NCBI GenBank assembly: GCA_024138025.1
Contig: JAMXBD010001207.1
Coordinates: 1-64,000 of the forward strand
Source of the DNA: Combretum micranthum
Taxonomy: Eukaryota; Streptophyta; Magnoliopsida; Myrtales; Combretaceae
DNA length: 64,000 nt
Direction of reading: 5' to 3'
In this document: piece by piece, positions 25,499 to 38,229 of the stretch
Layout of the letters: each line of letters begins with the position of its first letter
Position numbering within the stretch: the stretch's first letter is position 1
Made by a program: the position numbers and the translations under genes
The notes under the pieces: generated by a model
Database searches by the model: none
Told to the model about the DNA's origin: nothing
The model's input: the letters and a program-made list of their open reading frames with translations, nothing else

Positions 25499-25945
25499 TA
25501 TTGGTATTAAATCGTAGATCCATAAATTAAATAGCATATGTACAAGATTAAGAACATATAAAAGTAACTATGGAACTGAATCCATGATATGGAAGACACA
25601 CAAAATCCTTTGATTCTCTCTCTCTCTTTTCTTTCTAATAATGAGATATTAGATCAGTAAGGTGTGATGCGTATAATTTGATGACTACAATTATATATAC
25701 ATGTATAAGTCCATATTTATTATTTCTTATTTTGCCCATTATAAAATAAGAAACATGTCCATCATAAAAAAAGAAACAATATGTGCGGTTTCTACACACT
25801 ATGTTTTATACTTTATATGATGCATTAAAATCCATAACTTTATTAAATCACTTTATTTAAACTTTATATTTTATATTCCTTTTATTACATGGTTATTTTA
25901 TTAACACATATAAGCTCATATGTTTTTATAAAAATCAATCCAACA
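25499..25945 (-). repeat. 5' LTR of the second Copia
   Basis: On the minus strand it starts TGTTGGATTGAT (25945 leftward) and ends beside the primer site near 25499 with ...AATACCAATA, a decayed CA end. About 447 bp. No 3' partner LTR is present in the window. Confidence 0.7.
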
Positions 25946-26224
25946 TGTCAAAGTTGTTGATTTTATTTAGATATTCATATTTTTCCTTTTATATTTTTCC
26001 TTCTTTTTTTGTCTTCCTTGTAGTCCCAATTAGTGTCTTCAAATTTATTTCGTGATTGTATATAATTTTCGCCCTTGTGTTGATACTGTCCATCTAAATG
26101 TAAAAGAAATGCTTGTTTTCAAATTGAATTTTTTATATTTCCATTTTTATTAGTTTGTTATATTAGTACTATATGTATTTGTATTTCAATATATTTCATT
26201 AAATAGATTCATGTTCTCTAGAAA

Positions 26225-26250
26225 ATATATATATATATATATATATATAT
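26225..26250. repeat. (AT)n microsatellite
   Basis: About 25 bases of alternating A and T. Confidence 0.9.
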
Positions 26251-26520
26251 CAACAATACTTATTACGAAAGTTCCACGGCATAATTGTGAAAGATTAAGA
26301 TTTGTTGAACTATTTGTATATATCTAAGGCCATTCATATTAGGTTCACCGTTAGCCATTTTGTTTTCAACTATCATTATGAAAGGAATATAAAAGTGTTT
26401 TCTAAATGTAAAACCCATAGCATTATATGGTCTAGAGAGGTTGTTTTCAGTTGTGGTCCAACCTCTTAATTGCACACTTTAATCGTATATTTAGTATGCG
26501 AGAATTAATCCCCAATAGAA

Positions 26521-27326
26521 TCGGGTGTTTGGATGCAATTTAAAAAATTAGAATCATAATTCCTTGAAATTATTGATTCCGATTTTAAATGGAATCAAGA
26601 TTCCATTCTGACTTTTAGCATGTCAAATTACACACACATATATATCCTCTATTAAATCTAATTAATATTTGGATAAAGTTAGAATAAGTTTACACTTGCA
26701 ATGCTGCTGTGCCGAGAAATAACCCAAAGGAACGTTCCTATGCAAATTAATACATTGATTAATATTGGATAATACACCCAACGTTACTGTGCTGTGAAAA
26801 CAAAAAGATAGCTCCTGTTCCTAACGCACATTGTACACTTACGACGTTATTTATGTATATAGATTACATATACATGTTATATACGTATTTATATCACATT
26901 TGTACAAATAGTACGTCTGTCTCATATATATAAATATATATATATGCATATGTAAGAAGAAAAAATCTAGATTGAGTATTTATGGTATGTGTTTAACAAA
27001 GATGCATATAGAAAATTATATATATGTGTGTATACATATAGATATATTCATTAGTTGAGGGTATTTTTGTCATACTATAGTATATGCTTATTCCGTTTTA
27101 TTATAGATATGACATAACCAAACACAATCATGGAATGGAATCAATGATTCCGTGATGTTTCTAAATTTGGTATTCCATTTTCGATTCCATTTCATTACAA
27201 ACCATTCCTACATATCAAATTTAGGAACTTTTAATAATATAGTTTGGTGACAGTAAGTTTGCAAGTATATACTATCCCACTACATTTCATGACCTATAAT
27301 TATCTAAGACAATCCAAACACAATAA
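26521..27326. mobile_element. Possible non-autonomous DNA element (MITE-like)
   Basis: The left end GGGTGTTTGGATG and right end AATCCAAACAC are inverted matches about 800 bp apart. Inside are repeated words such as GGAATGGAATCAATGATTCC and their complements near both ends, as in Harbinger-like elements of plants. I could not confirm a target duplication. Ends approximate. Confidence 0.45.
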
Positions 27327-29110
27327 TCTGCCCTTATTACATTACAAAGAACCTTTTATAGGATAGAACAATGGTTGTTGATATAGGAGAATCGTATTAC
27401 ATAACTAAAGATGAAAAATGTCATATTTGATTCTTAAATTATATATATTTTTATGTATTATATTATTGTTTAAATCTTTTTCAAGGTCATTTACTGATTT
27501 TGTGTTAACTCCATTTAAGACATTAATTACAAACATAAATAAAGTTCGAGTAATTAATAATAAAAATGAAAAAATTCAGATACTAAATTAACATATATAA
27601 ACATAAGATTGTTAATAGTAGAAATAAGCAAAATTAATATAGGAAACGCGCCAATTTACTTACGAAAGATATATCACTTCTTTTTTTTTTTTGGCCGATA
27701 AAGATTTATCACTTCGAATAATGCGCATTGAAGGTTGGTCACTAGAGATTAAAATATCAAATTGTGTAGTTAACCACCTTAGGCTGACCACTGGTTGAAG
27801 TGTCTACAAGTTTGACAACATGGATGCATGGATAAATGTTGAGCTATTAATTTTTTTCCTAAACTTTTATTTATGCTATTTCTATTTTTATTTAGTTATT
27901 TGAAAAGCGAGTCTTATTTTTAATGTTTTATTTTAATTTACATCTTGTTGTTTAAGTTAGTTTCCTTTTTCTATATTAGGTTGGTCAACATTATTTTAGT
28001 AAACTATAAATGGGCCATTGGTCATGGTTATTTAGGGTCAAATCTTTTATTTCATGTCAAATTGTGTCATTGATAGCTATTGTTGGTGGGACTACTAAGT
28101 TTTGTAAAGTTAAGGCAATATTAAGGGTTTTCTTTATTTATAATTGTTTTAAATAATTGTATTGCAATTATGACAAATAACAATAATAGAATCTATTTAA
28201 AATAACTTGTAAGGCTTTTATAGTATTATTAATTGTTATTGATTTGCAATTCAAATACAAAATAGCTTGATTTCGATTTTAGTAATTAATATTTAATAGT
28301 CGATTTCCTACCATGATTCAAGAGAATTTATAGTACTTCCTAGACATAAATCCCTTTCCAGTGTCTATCAACGGTGAAATTCTAGGAGTTGACAGTAATG
28401 AAGAGAAGATTATGTTAAGCTAGAGATGATTACTATGAGGGTAACTAAGAGAAAGATATACTCGAACTAGAGATGATGACTTTGACTATAATTAAGAGAA
28501 ACATTATGTCAAACTAGAAGTGAAAGTGATGACTGGATTCTATGATCAATTTTGGGAAAGATTCAGCAATGCTGTGTACGAAAGGCTTAGAGACTAAGAT
28601 GACCAGAGATACCAAATACCAACGGGAGATAGCGTTAGGTGTTGGTCACGGTAGATATAATTAGGTAAAACTAGTAATTTAAGTGGGGGAAAATTCTATG
28701 GTTTCATTATTAATTTTGATGGGATCGATCCCGTCGATTGTCTATTGGCTCATATCATATCAAACCGTGATCAAACAATTAAATTTGTTAATATTCTAAT
28801 TACTTTATTTATTTTAATAGTCAGATGATTGACACGGGACCGTAGAAGTTCCTTCAAGTATGACTTGTTGTTTGTTCTAATTAAGATATTTACTAGTAGT
28901 TAAGTCTACTTTAATCTTTGTAATGTTTAGTTTGATTGTTTATGAGTTTGATTTATAATTAGACATTAATCAATTTCGAATTGAATTTGTATGTTAATAT
29001 TATTTTAATTAAAAAAAAAGATAACTGAATATTAAAAACTTTAATCGAGTCGAATTGGAGCTTCTCTTGATTTTAAGTTTTGATATGTTGAAGTTTAGGT
29101 TGAATTTAAT
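27327..29110. other. Intergenic DNA, nothing recognised
   Basis: AT-rich, no supported gene or repeat boundary. GATGA words recur at about 28420-28530 (two near copies of an ACTAGA...GATGA..ACT phrase), perhaps an old local duplication. Confidence 0.4.
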
Positions 29111-29118
29111 GTTTTGTC

Positions 29119-29866
29119 TAAGGATGCAACTGAGCGGATCATAATAGGGTACCTAACCTGCCGAATTCGCTAAAAACCCTATGGGATCAAACCCATAGGG
29201 TTATGGGACAGGTTTAGAAAAAATTTTTGAGATCCCGTAGGATCATGGGTCGAGTTTGGGTCTAGTTATGACCCTTTAGGGTCAACTCGACCTGATAAGA
29301 TTACTAAAAATAAAATATAATTTTACAACATCGAAACTTAAAAATATCCATTTTTTATTATTTTTATAGCTCTATGATTGTATAATTTATTTTTTTTATC
29401 CAATTGAGAATGTCATGCTTTTTTATGATTAATAAGAGGCAATACTCTTATTTATGTATCTATGTTAGTCATCGAGTAAAGTAAATTATATTATATTGTG
29501 TTACATATAATTGATTGTCATACATTAAAAATCAATTGTTTAGCTTACGGACTTTTTTTTTTTTTATGTGTAGTTTTATCATCAAATGAAAAGAAATTGA
29601 AACAAACAAGCAAAATAGAGAATATATATCATGAAAACAAATAGACAAATGATGAATAAAAAGAATGAAAAAGGAAAAAAATTGTAAAAAAAAAATTGGG
29701 TCAACGGGACAGGGCGGGTTAGGACCATGACCCTATAGGGGCGGGTTTAGGTATTACACATAAAACTCTATAGGATCATGAGTCGAGTTTGGGTAACCCT
29801 TTAGGAAACAGGATCGAGTTCGGATTTTATATAACTCGTTCCAAACCCATCCCGATTGCATTCTTA
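29119..29866. mobile_element. hAT-type non-autonomous element, 748 bp
   Basis: Terminal inverted repeats TAAGGATGCAA at the left and TTGCATTCTTA at the right, one mismatch. Flanked by 8-bp direct repeats gttttgtc (29111-29118) and gttttatc (29867-29874), 7 of 8 matching, the length made by hAT transposases. The subterminal regions are rich in GGGTCGAGTT, GGGTCA and their complements, as usual in such elements. It has no coding capacity. Confidence 0.82.
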
Positions 29867-29874
29867 GTTTTATC

Positions 29875-31079
29875 CTCTTGGTTGGTTTGGAATCCTAGTA
29901 GTGATGGATCTAAAAAAAAATAAAAGAAAATAATTTCTGTGCCAATGCAAATTTAGCCTTAGGTGATTAACGCATGCATAGGCCACGGGATCTATAGATG
30001 ATATGTTTTTACATCCTTTGATACCGATAATCAAGAACTTATATGTATGTATATGTGTGTCATTAAAAGACATTAGATATATGATCAATAATCTACATAT
30101 ACTTATGCTACATATAAGGGGGGTAAATTCTAAAACTTTCATGTTTTTTTTTTTTTTTTTTCAATATTTGCGTGTGAAGAAAATTATATAGAAGGTTTTC
30201 TTATCGGATGGGCACGCACACAATAAAGGTCACTTTATGATTTTTTTATCAATATATATCCACTTTATATTTGATTATATATACATATATATATTTGGAA
30301 ATTTCAATCTGGCATTTGGAAGATTATCTTATTTATATGTAAATTGTTTTGATTTCATGATTATCATAAATGTGGTAATTGGTATGTGAGAATTAGGACA
30401 CATTGTACTTTTAGGAGAAAAGGTTTAAAAAGTAGGAGGGACTTCAATATCCCATCGATAAGACCGTGCAGTCAATCATCTCACCATCAAAATAAATATA
30501 ATAAGAGATATATTAGGTATTTTAGCATTGCAATTATGATTTAGTATGAATCCGAACCTTAAATAATGAACAAAATTGCTCTTGTTAAAACATATGATAG
30601 AACAATAGTATTTTCCAAAATACATATTTTATATATTTGAAAAGAAAATTTTAATTGGTATTTTTGTGAAAAAAAATAAGATAGAAGGTAAATAAATCCA
30701 TTTTATAGAAATTTATTAAGCATTTAAGTTTTAAAAAATGGGTATATAAAAACTTATATCTTTATATTTTTTGCATCTATTTATTGAACGCATCTACTTT
30801 AGTGGATGCCAAAAAGGATACCTAATGACCAATACAAGATTAATTATTTCTGTTTTAGGACCCTTCTATAAGTAAATACTTAATATAAGATGCAATTAAA
30901 TTTAATTACCAAATGCATTTCCAGCCTTATATCGCGTGTTATGCATCAATATACATACAAATGTCCTGTCTTGTAACTAGTATATAGATATATATCCCAT
31001 CTTGTATATTAACTAACATGTTAATAGTTGTATTAATAATTTGCTTAAGTGATGCAAACAAAAGAAATTTCCAAAAAGT
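29875..31079. other. Intergenic DNA, nothing recognised
   Basis: AT-rich with poly-T at about 30146-30161 and a TATATA-rich stretch near 30270. No gene. Confidence 0.45.
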
Positions 31080-33230
31080 GAAATGTTTGCTAGATGTAGT
31101 TAGAATTAGGCTACCTTAGGACCCCAGGACTTAGGCATGGGGGGATGGGGGTAGGTGGTGGCCTAGTAGGTCTCGGTATTATGGTAACCCACTGCACAAG
31201 ATTTGAATTAACCTCCCACTCCATTATCTTGACCATCGGTTTGTAGAGCTGGACAAATGGGCTATAACCCATGGGTTGGCCCGTTTAACTCATTTTTAAA
31301 ACGGGTTAGGGTTGATTTTTTTCAACCCGTTTAAAAGCGGGCTAAAAAAACCCAGCCCGTTTAACCCACGGGTTAAAGCGGGTTAACCCACAACGGGCCG
31401 GGTTGGCCCACTTTTTTTTTTTAAGATTAAAATAGGTTTTAAACTTAAATTTGAAACTTAAAATAGGTTGCTTGTCTCAATGAGTTGTGCGAAGACAAAG
31501 TTGCATATTCAATAACAAACATTCTAACAATAATCCACGGCTTGACATTTAAATAAATTTGATTTGACACATAAACACTTTTCTCATGCACATAACGATA
31601 CGTATGAACCTTAAGTGATAGTACTGAAACAACAATAGTCCCCTTGAAATTTCATTGAGAATATTGGTGAGTTATATTTAAGAGTACTTTTTTACAATTA
31701 CGACTAATTGTTGTTCTTAGGAAAGAAAACAAATTACAACATTTTCAATATAATATATATATATATATATCAAATTTGGGCCAATATATGTATATATATA
31801 TCAATATTATTAAAGTAAGAAAAAAAACAAGCAAAATCGAAATCCACCAATTGAAGAGCAGAAGAAGTCGGCCGAAAAAAAGAAGAGCAGAAGAAGCCGC
31901 CCAACCCATAAAATGAAAAGTTCATGCCAGCCATTCCGTAAATCCATGCATCAAGTAATGACTAAGCAGTAGAATAGGCCTAGCAAGTCAAATTTCCAAG
32001 CAAGTTCTCATGGTCCAGTGAACAAGTCTTCAACCCAAGCAAATGTAATATATTTTTTTTCGTTGAAATGGGGTATCCAATATTAGTATTTTTCAATTGA
32101 AAAATCATGAGAAATGATGTTAAATTATAAGACTATTAGTATAATATTGTTCTTTTGTTAAATTTTAAATGAGTCAAGTTAGTGGGCTGGCCTGTTTAAC
32201 CCACCAGCCCGCATGGGCCAGGCCGGGTTGGCCCATTTAACCCACTTGCCCAGCTCTATCGGTTTGTCAATTGGGGGACCTTTAGAACCCACTCGTTTGC
32301 ATTTATGATTATAAGCTGGTGCGCAAATAATAGTGGGGCATATCCTAAAAAGAGTTACAAGTTCAATTGTAAATAGTTTCCCTTGTAATATTTCCTTATA
32401 CACATTCGTGTAATATTTCTTGTAAATTTTTTTGTAAAGGAGTCATGTACCAAATATTTATTTTTAAACATTTGTATGGGGTGGGGGGTTATTTTGAAAT
32501 GTTTGCTAGATGTGTTAGAACCAAGCCACCTTAAGACCCTAGGACAGGGAGCCCTAGTAGGTCTTGGTGTTGTAGTAACCCACTGCACGAGACTCGAATT
32601 AACCCCTACTCTATTAACTTGATCTGGGGTTTGTTAATTGGGAAACCTTTAGAACCCACCCTTTTGCATTCATGATTATAAGCTAATGGGTAAATAATAG
32701 TGGGGCATGTCCTAAAAAGAGTTGCAATTTCAATTGTAAATAGTTTTCCTTATAATATTTCCTTATACATATCCATGTAATATTTCTTGTAAATTTCTTT
32801 GTAAAAGGAGTCATGTACCAATTATCTATTTTTAAACATTTGTATGGATGGAGAATTATTTTGAAATGTTTGCTAGATGTGGTCAGAACCAAGCTACCTT
32901 AGGAACCTAGGACGGGGTTGGGGCGGTGGGGTACGACCAGTAGGTCTTGAGTTTTAGGGTAACTGACCACGAGAGACTCGAATTAGCCCCCTAGTCCATT
33001 AACTTAACCCGTGGTTCGTTAATTGGGGTATCTTTAGAACCTACCCATTTGCATTCATGATTATAAGCTGGTAGGTAAATAATAGTGGGGCATGTTCTAA
33101 AAAGAGTTGCAATTTCAATTGTAAATAGTTTTCCTTATAATATTTCCTTATACTTATCCATTTAATATTTCTTGTAAATTTCTTTGTAAAGGAGTCATGC
33201 ACAATTTTTTTTTTAAACATTTGTATGTCG
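31080..33230. repeat. Three tandem copies of a ~370-bp unit
   Basis: Units start GAAATGTTTGCTAGATG at about 31080, 32496 and 32863, and each ends around TTTAAACATTTGTATG. The spacing is 367 bp between the last two. It is 393 bp between the first two after removing the 1023 bp of inserted element plus duplication. Shared words include GGGGCAT.TCCTAAAAAGAG and GTAAAGGAGTCATG. No coding potential. The unit may be a larger repeat of unknown family. Confidence 0.9.
31244..32258. mobile_element. hAT-type non-autonomous element, 1015 bp, perfect 8-bp duplication
   Basis: Perfect 8-bp direct repeats tcggtttg at 31236-31243 and 32259-32266. Inverted ends are TAGAGCTGGACAAATGGG, and TAGAGCTGGGCAAGTGGG when the right end is complemented. 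Both flanks carry many GGGTTAACCC and GGCCCGTTTAA words that could fold on each other. It interrupts tandem unit 1, and units 2 and 3 show the uninterrupted site. The interior has no transposase frame. Confidence 0.93.
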
Positions 33231-33330
33231 TATAATAATTTCCTTGTTATTTCAAAACTAAAAAAAAAATGAACTTACAACTCAAGTGAAGTCCCTGAAA
33301 TGGACCTACTATTATTTAGTCACTACCCAG

Positions 33331-33354
33331 CATCTGCATCTGCATCTGCATCTG
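33331..33354. repeat. (CATCTG)4 hexanucleotide repeat
   Basis: Four exact CATCTG units, followed by CGTGAC. Confidence 0.9.
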
Positions 33355-33792
33355 CGTGACATGTATCTCGTTATTCTTTTATTTATAAAAATAAAAAAAT
33401 TTGAAAAGATGAAAAAGAAAAGTGCCAAGTTTGTAAAAATTCGTTAGTTATAGGTTATTAACCTTTAGAGTAATTCTTCCTTTAGACAAGCTATAGGGTC
33501 TTTTAACTAAATTATCTTGACCATAGGATGTAAACTCATTTTAGTCTCTCCTTTTGACATTAAGTTGCTACCTTCTTCTTTATAGGAACCCACTATATAA
33601 ATAAATAGGATATAGTCCTTCAAGTGTCTAAGTTACAATAATTATCAATGTTTAAAAAAATAATAAAAAAAATTCTTCTTTTAAAGTTTCACTTTTGTAA
33701 ATACATATATTTTTTTAAAAAAATCATCACATCATTTCACCTTCGTAAATAGGGCTTGTTAAACAAAAATTAAAAAATTAAAAAAATGATGA

Positions 33793-34870
33793 GTGTTAAA
33801 GACCTCAAGAAAGAACTTGAAGAAAAGCAGAAAGAGATATAAAAGAAAATTGCTCCATCAAATGAATGAAAGGTTAAATGCTTTGGAAGGTGACAAGGAG
33901 GTTGAACAAATAGGCATCACCAACTTACCCACCACAAATGTAGGGTCCTACCCTATAAAGTTCAAGACCCCAAATTTTGAAAAATATGATGGGACTGGCT
34001 ACCCTAAACTCTACATCAGGCTATATGTTCCAAAGATGGCCAAATATGTCCAAAATGAGCAATTGATGATCCAAACATTTAAAGATAGCTTGACTGGTCC
34101 AGCCTTAATGTAGTATGCTCAATTGGATCTCATTGAGATCAACACATGGTATAAGCTAGCTAAGGCATTTTACAATCAATATAAGTTTAACACTGAAGTT
34201 TCTCCTTCTGTGTGGGAATCAAGTAACCTTCATAAGCATAATGGTGAGTCCTTCAAGGGGTATGCCCAATGATAGAGATCCTTAGCTGCAAGGGTAGCTG
34301 CACTTATCCAAGAGAAGGACTTGACCTTCACCTTCATCAACACTTTAGAGGAGCCATTCTTCTTTCACCTCATTGGTCACACATCTACCAACTTCAGTGA
34401 GATAGTAGCAATAGGTTGTAGAATTGAGAATACAATCGCTGCAAGGAAGCTTATAACCTATGATAGGAAGCCCATGGAACCATCAAAGGAAAAGAAGCCT
34501 TAGTCAACACGGTGAATTTGGAAAGCTACACCAAGCCACTTCACCAATAATCTTCAAAAGCTCGATAACTCATTAGTAATCAATTCAGAGTAGTCATCCT
34601 TCAAAGAGACAATTCGATTACCTTCCTATCCTATTGTCTTAATCTTTTTACCAATTGAAAGAAGCAAATGTTTTAGCCTATGAAGCTCCCAAACGAGGCT
34701 ATAGACCATGGAATGCTGATCCAAATTCACAATGTGATTATCACATGGGTCAAAACAGTCATTCCATAGACACTTGTTGAAGGTTAAAAAATAAAATACA
34801 AGACCTAATTGATGTTGCGATGATCCAATTTGAAGCATCAACTAATGGCAACAATTCTCCCTAAAGATGA
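33793..34870 (+). pseudogene. Gypsy gag relic
   Basis: One plus-strand frame runs through KFKTPNFEKYDGTGYPKLYI, FKDSLTGPALM, YAQLDLIEINTWYKLAKAFY and EKDLTFTFINTLEEPFFFHL, the retrotransposon gag domain of Tat-like Gypsy elements. It is stopped at 34111-34113 (TAG for the expected Trp TGG), at 34270-34272 (TGA for a likely CGA) and at 34273-34275 (TAG for Trp). Further on, near 34720-34760, a shifted frame has a C..H.......H....C nucleic-acid-binding motif. All three stops are transitions. The start is unclear, as no ATG suits the frame. Confidence 0.85.
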
Positions 34871-36255
34871 AGTCTGATAAAGCAAGCAAAAGAAGAAATG
34901 TCCTTTAGGAATTATTTCATGTGTTTGTCATGAATTTGATGTCAAGACATTTTTTTTAAATAAAATAATTCAAGACATGTGACCTATAATGGTATCACAA
35001 ATCATTTTTGTTTTACTAGAAAGGGTTGAGGCAAATAGGGTATGATTGAAAGCGTTTTAAAGAATCTTTTAATTAGTAGAAGGTATCTCATCACCTAAAA
35101 TGTCTAAGAATGATAAGAGGCAAGCTAAAATCTAAACACTAACATTCAAAAACTCGAGAGTTGAGTGATATTTGAAGTGGGGAATTAGACTCATTTCTTA
35201 AAGGAGGTCTATCTTGAATTTAATACATATGTTAAAATGACATTAGACATTCATTTTAACATTTCAAACACACTTATCCCTTGCCAAATCCTTTGAGCCA
35301 TACAAGAGGATGTTTCTTAAAATTGAAACATGTCAAGAACCATCCCACAATGGGGCATTTTTGGATGTTAAGGCATTAATTAGGAGAAGAGGATAAACTA
35401 ATATGTACTTGCCCAATTGCATAAATTCAAAAGTAATTGACTGACATTGGTAATTCCTTTCCCTTTGAAATGAAGAAAAATCTATACACTTTGAACTGTA
35501 AACCATTCAATAAGGAGAGTGGAATAATAATCATCTTTAAAAAAAGAGAAGGGAGGGAAAAATAAAAAAAAGGAAAGATGGTCAGACTCAAACACAACAA
35601 ATCCAGGGAACATTATGAAAAGTTGAAAAGTTTCTAAACATATCAAAGCCCACAACATCCCTGAATTGTAGATCCGCTCACAACACCCTTTTAAAGACTT
35701 TTCAGATCATGGGAATTTATTTATCCCGGATACAAAAGAAAAAAAATGCTTTTGATACTGGGGAAAGTTCACTTTTATGTTTTTCTTAAAGGTTCTTGAC
35801 TTGTAAACCCAGGATGGATTGAGAATATTTATTTAAAAAATTGACCCATATACTAATATCTTTATTAATAAGCCAATGACCAAAAGCCTATGTTACAGTC
35901 TGAAAAAGACCTAACAGATTAATAAAGACGTATTATTTACAAGATGGACCATAATTTTTAGAATTCGAGCAAAAAGTGAAAACAAGCCAATAGAGAGTGT
36001 AAGGAAATCCTCTTGGACTAGACAATTTATCATGAGATACCTATTCCTTGAAAGGAAAGCCTTAGAATCTTGGAATCATTATGGATCATAAAGGCCATTT
36101 GGAGTAAAGGATTTTCACCTATCTAAAGCATCTAAAAATTAAAAAAAAAAAGTGATTATGGGACAAAAGTGATAAGCCTACTGTTTATTCAGAACTTTTG
36201 GATCCCATAAGATTTCCACTTATTAGCAATTTTTCCAAAAAAAAAAAAAATCAAG
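34871..36255 (+). other. Unrecognised internal DNA of the Gypsy relic
   Basis: No frame over 60 codons and no protease, RT or integrase motif that I can recognise. Most of pol must be deleted, since only about 1.4 kb separates gag from the minisatellite. Confidence 0.45.
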
Positions 36256-37180
36256 ACCCTCAGTTGTCCCATAAAGTCTTCAGGATTTTTAGTTATCGTA
36301 AGTTATCTTATGACACCTTCAGGAACTTCAATTATCTTATGAAATCTTTAGAACGGTCAGTTATCTAATTAATTTTTCAGGAACTATAGTTATCTTATAG
36401 AACTCTTAAGAACTTTAGCTATCTTATGGATTATTTAGGAATATTCCATAAAGATTCCAATAGCTTTAGTTATCTTATGACACCGTCAGGAATTTTGTTA
36501 TCTTATGGAGTTTTCAAGAAATTTTAATTATCTTATAGAGAAGCTAGGAGCTTAAGTTATCTTATAGAACTCTCAGGAACTCCAGTTATCTTATAAAGTT
36601 CTTAGGACCGTCAGTTGTCCCATAAAATTTTTAGGAACTGTAGTTATCTTATAGAACTTTTAGGAACTCCAGTTATCTTATAAATTCTTTAAGACCATTA
36701 GGTCCCATAAAATTTTCAGGAATTGTAATTATCTTATATAACTTTTATGAACTTTAGCTATCTTATGAAGCCTTTAGAACCATTAGTTGTCCCATGAAGA
36801 CTTCAGGAGCTGCAATTATCTTATGAAACCCTTAGCAACTTTAGTTATTTTATGGAGATTGTTAGGATCTTTTGGAGCTTTATTTATCCTCAAAGCATTT
36901 TCAGGAACAACTATATTACTATGTTTAAGAACTTTAGTCATCCTTCAGCATGGAAGCTTTAACCATCCTACAAAAGTTAGGAGCTTCATTTGTCCTTTAA
37001 GAACTTCAAGAACCATTGTATTCCTATGTTTAGGAACTTTGGTCATCTTCCAATATAAGAACTTTTTGTTACCCTAAAAAAAGTCAAGTGCTATAATTAT
37101 CCTTTGAGAATCTTAAGAACTCTAGTATTCTTATCTTTACAAAAGCTTAGGAGCTTTTATTATCCTTTAAAACTTGTTCT
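36256..37180 (+). repeat. Degenerate 29-bp minisatellite, about 30 units
   Basis: Typical unit TTATCTTATGGAACTTTTAG followed by GAACTTTAG, 29 bp. It is clearest from 36300 to 36800, where successive units such as those opening TTATCTTATGACACC, TTATCTTATGAAATC and TTATCTTATAGAACT are phased at 29 bp. Units at 36850-37180 are more diverged (TTATCCT, GTCATCCT openings). It lies in the position of the 3' UTR of the Gypsy element. Confidence 0.9.
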
Positions 37181-38229
37181 TTTGTCAAGTGCCAAATTTT
37201 AGGTCATGAAATAGCCATGATTCCCAAATTTATAATCTTCACATGTGTATTAATGTATATTTTTGCATATTAGAATAACATTTAAAGTCTAGAATGTAAG
37301 TTGTGTTAATGAGTGGTACATGTGTTTGTGATTGTTTAATTGGATGTCAATGTGTGTATTATTAATGTTAATGTTGCACTTATATTGGTATATATGCTTT
37401 GAAGTGATTAAAAATTTGTTAAACAATGTTTGATACAATAACCAAATACAGTAGAAAATTTTGGACAAAAATAAACCCACACTTGTTTATTTTAAGCCGA
37501 AAATAAGCCCAAACCCATGTAACATTAAAACCTTTATTTTGGTAGCCTCAAAAGTCAACAATTTGGATAAATATCAAGTCTAATTTTTTTTTTTTTTTTT
37601 TTTGCAAAAATTCGTGTGAAAAATCAAACTATCCAAAGTAACCCAGTAGAGAAGCCAAAGACGCCATTTTCATCCTCCAAAACTCACCTTTGACAAGCCC
37701 AAATATCACCTATATTTTTCTCAAGTAAATCCATCATTTTCTTGTGGCAATACGATAAAACCAAGCTCAAGTTTCCTAAGGTATGTATTTGTTATGTTAA
37801 GTGTGTATTTATTAGTTTAAAGTTTTGCTAGAATATAAGTTTTCATGTTAAAATGAGTTTTGATGATTTACATGTGTTAGCTATGTATTAAATGATATCT
37901 TGATGGTTTAAAAGTTGTTGTTTGTGCTTAGTAAGTGACAAGAAGTAATGGAGTGAATGGAGTTGGGAATGAGTAGGGTTGAGATAGTATAGGGAAGAAT
38001 GAATTTACAAAGTGAAGGGTTGAATGTGGATTTGTGTTTGAAATGGTAGATATGGGTGTTTAATGAGTTTAAAGTGAAGATTTTGTATGTTAAAAGAAGC
38101 AAGAATACATATAGGTTGAAGTTTGATGATAGAAATATGTTTGAAGGAAGTTTGGAAGTGAAAAATGTGGCCAAAAGCTTATGTTTTCGAAACAAAGAAG
38201 TCTGCAATTTTTTGAAAACCTGTACTACA

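Larger units (their letters stand above)
21592..25945 (-). mobile_element. Second, truncated Ty1/Copia element (different family)
   Basis: Minus-strand remnant with 5' LTR (25499-25945), a mutated initiator-Met primer site, ~1-kb leader, gag, and pol only as far as the region after the integrase core. Reverse transcriptase, RNase H and the 3' LTR are missing, so it is truncated at about 21592. Protein motifs differ clearly from the other two Copia elements. It is further interrupted by a plus-strand solo LTR in gag. Confidence 0.88.

Noticed and set aside
32179..32892. Minus-strand frames across the tandem repeats and hAT element
   Set aside because: Similar frames recur only because the DNA unit is repeated. 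They cross the hAT junction and have no protein-like features.
31080..33230. CRISPR-like array
   Set aside because: Units are ~370 bp and contiguous with no spacers. This is eukaryotic tandem repeat DNA.
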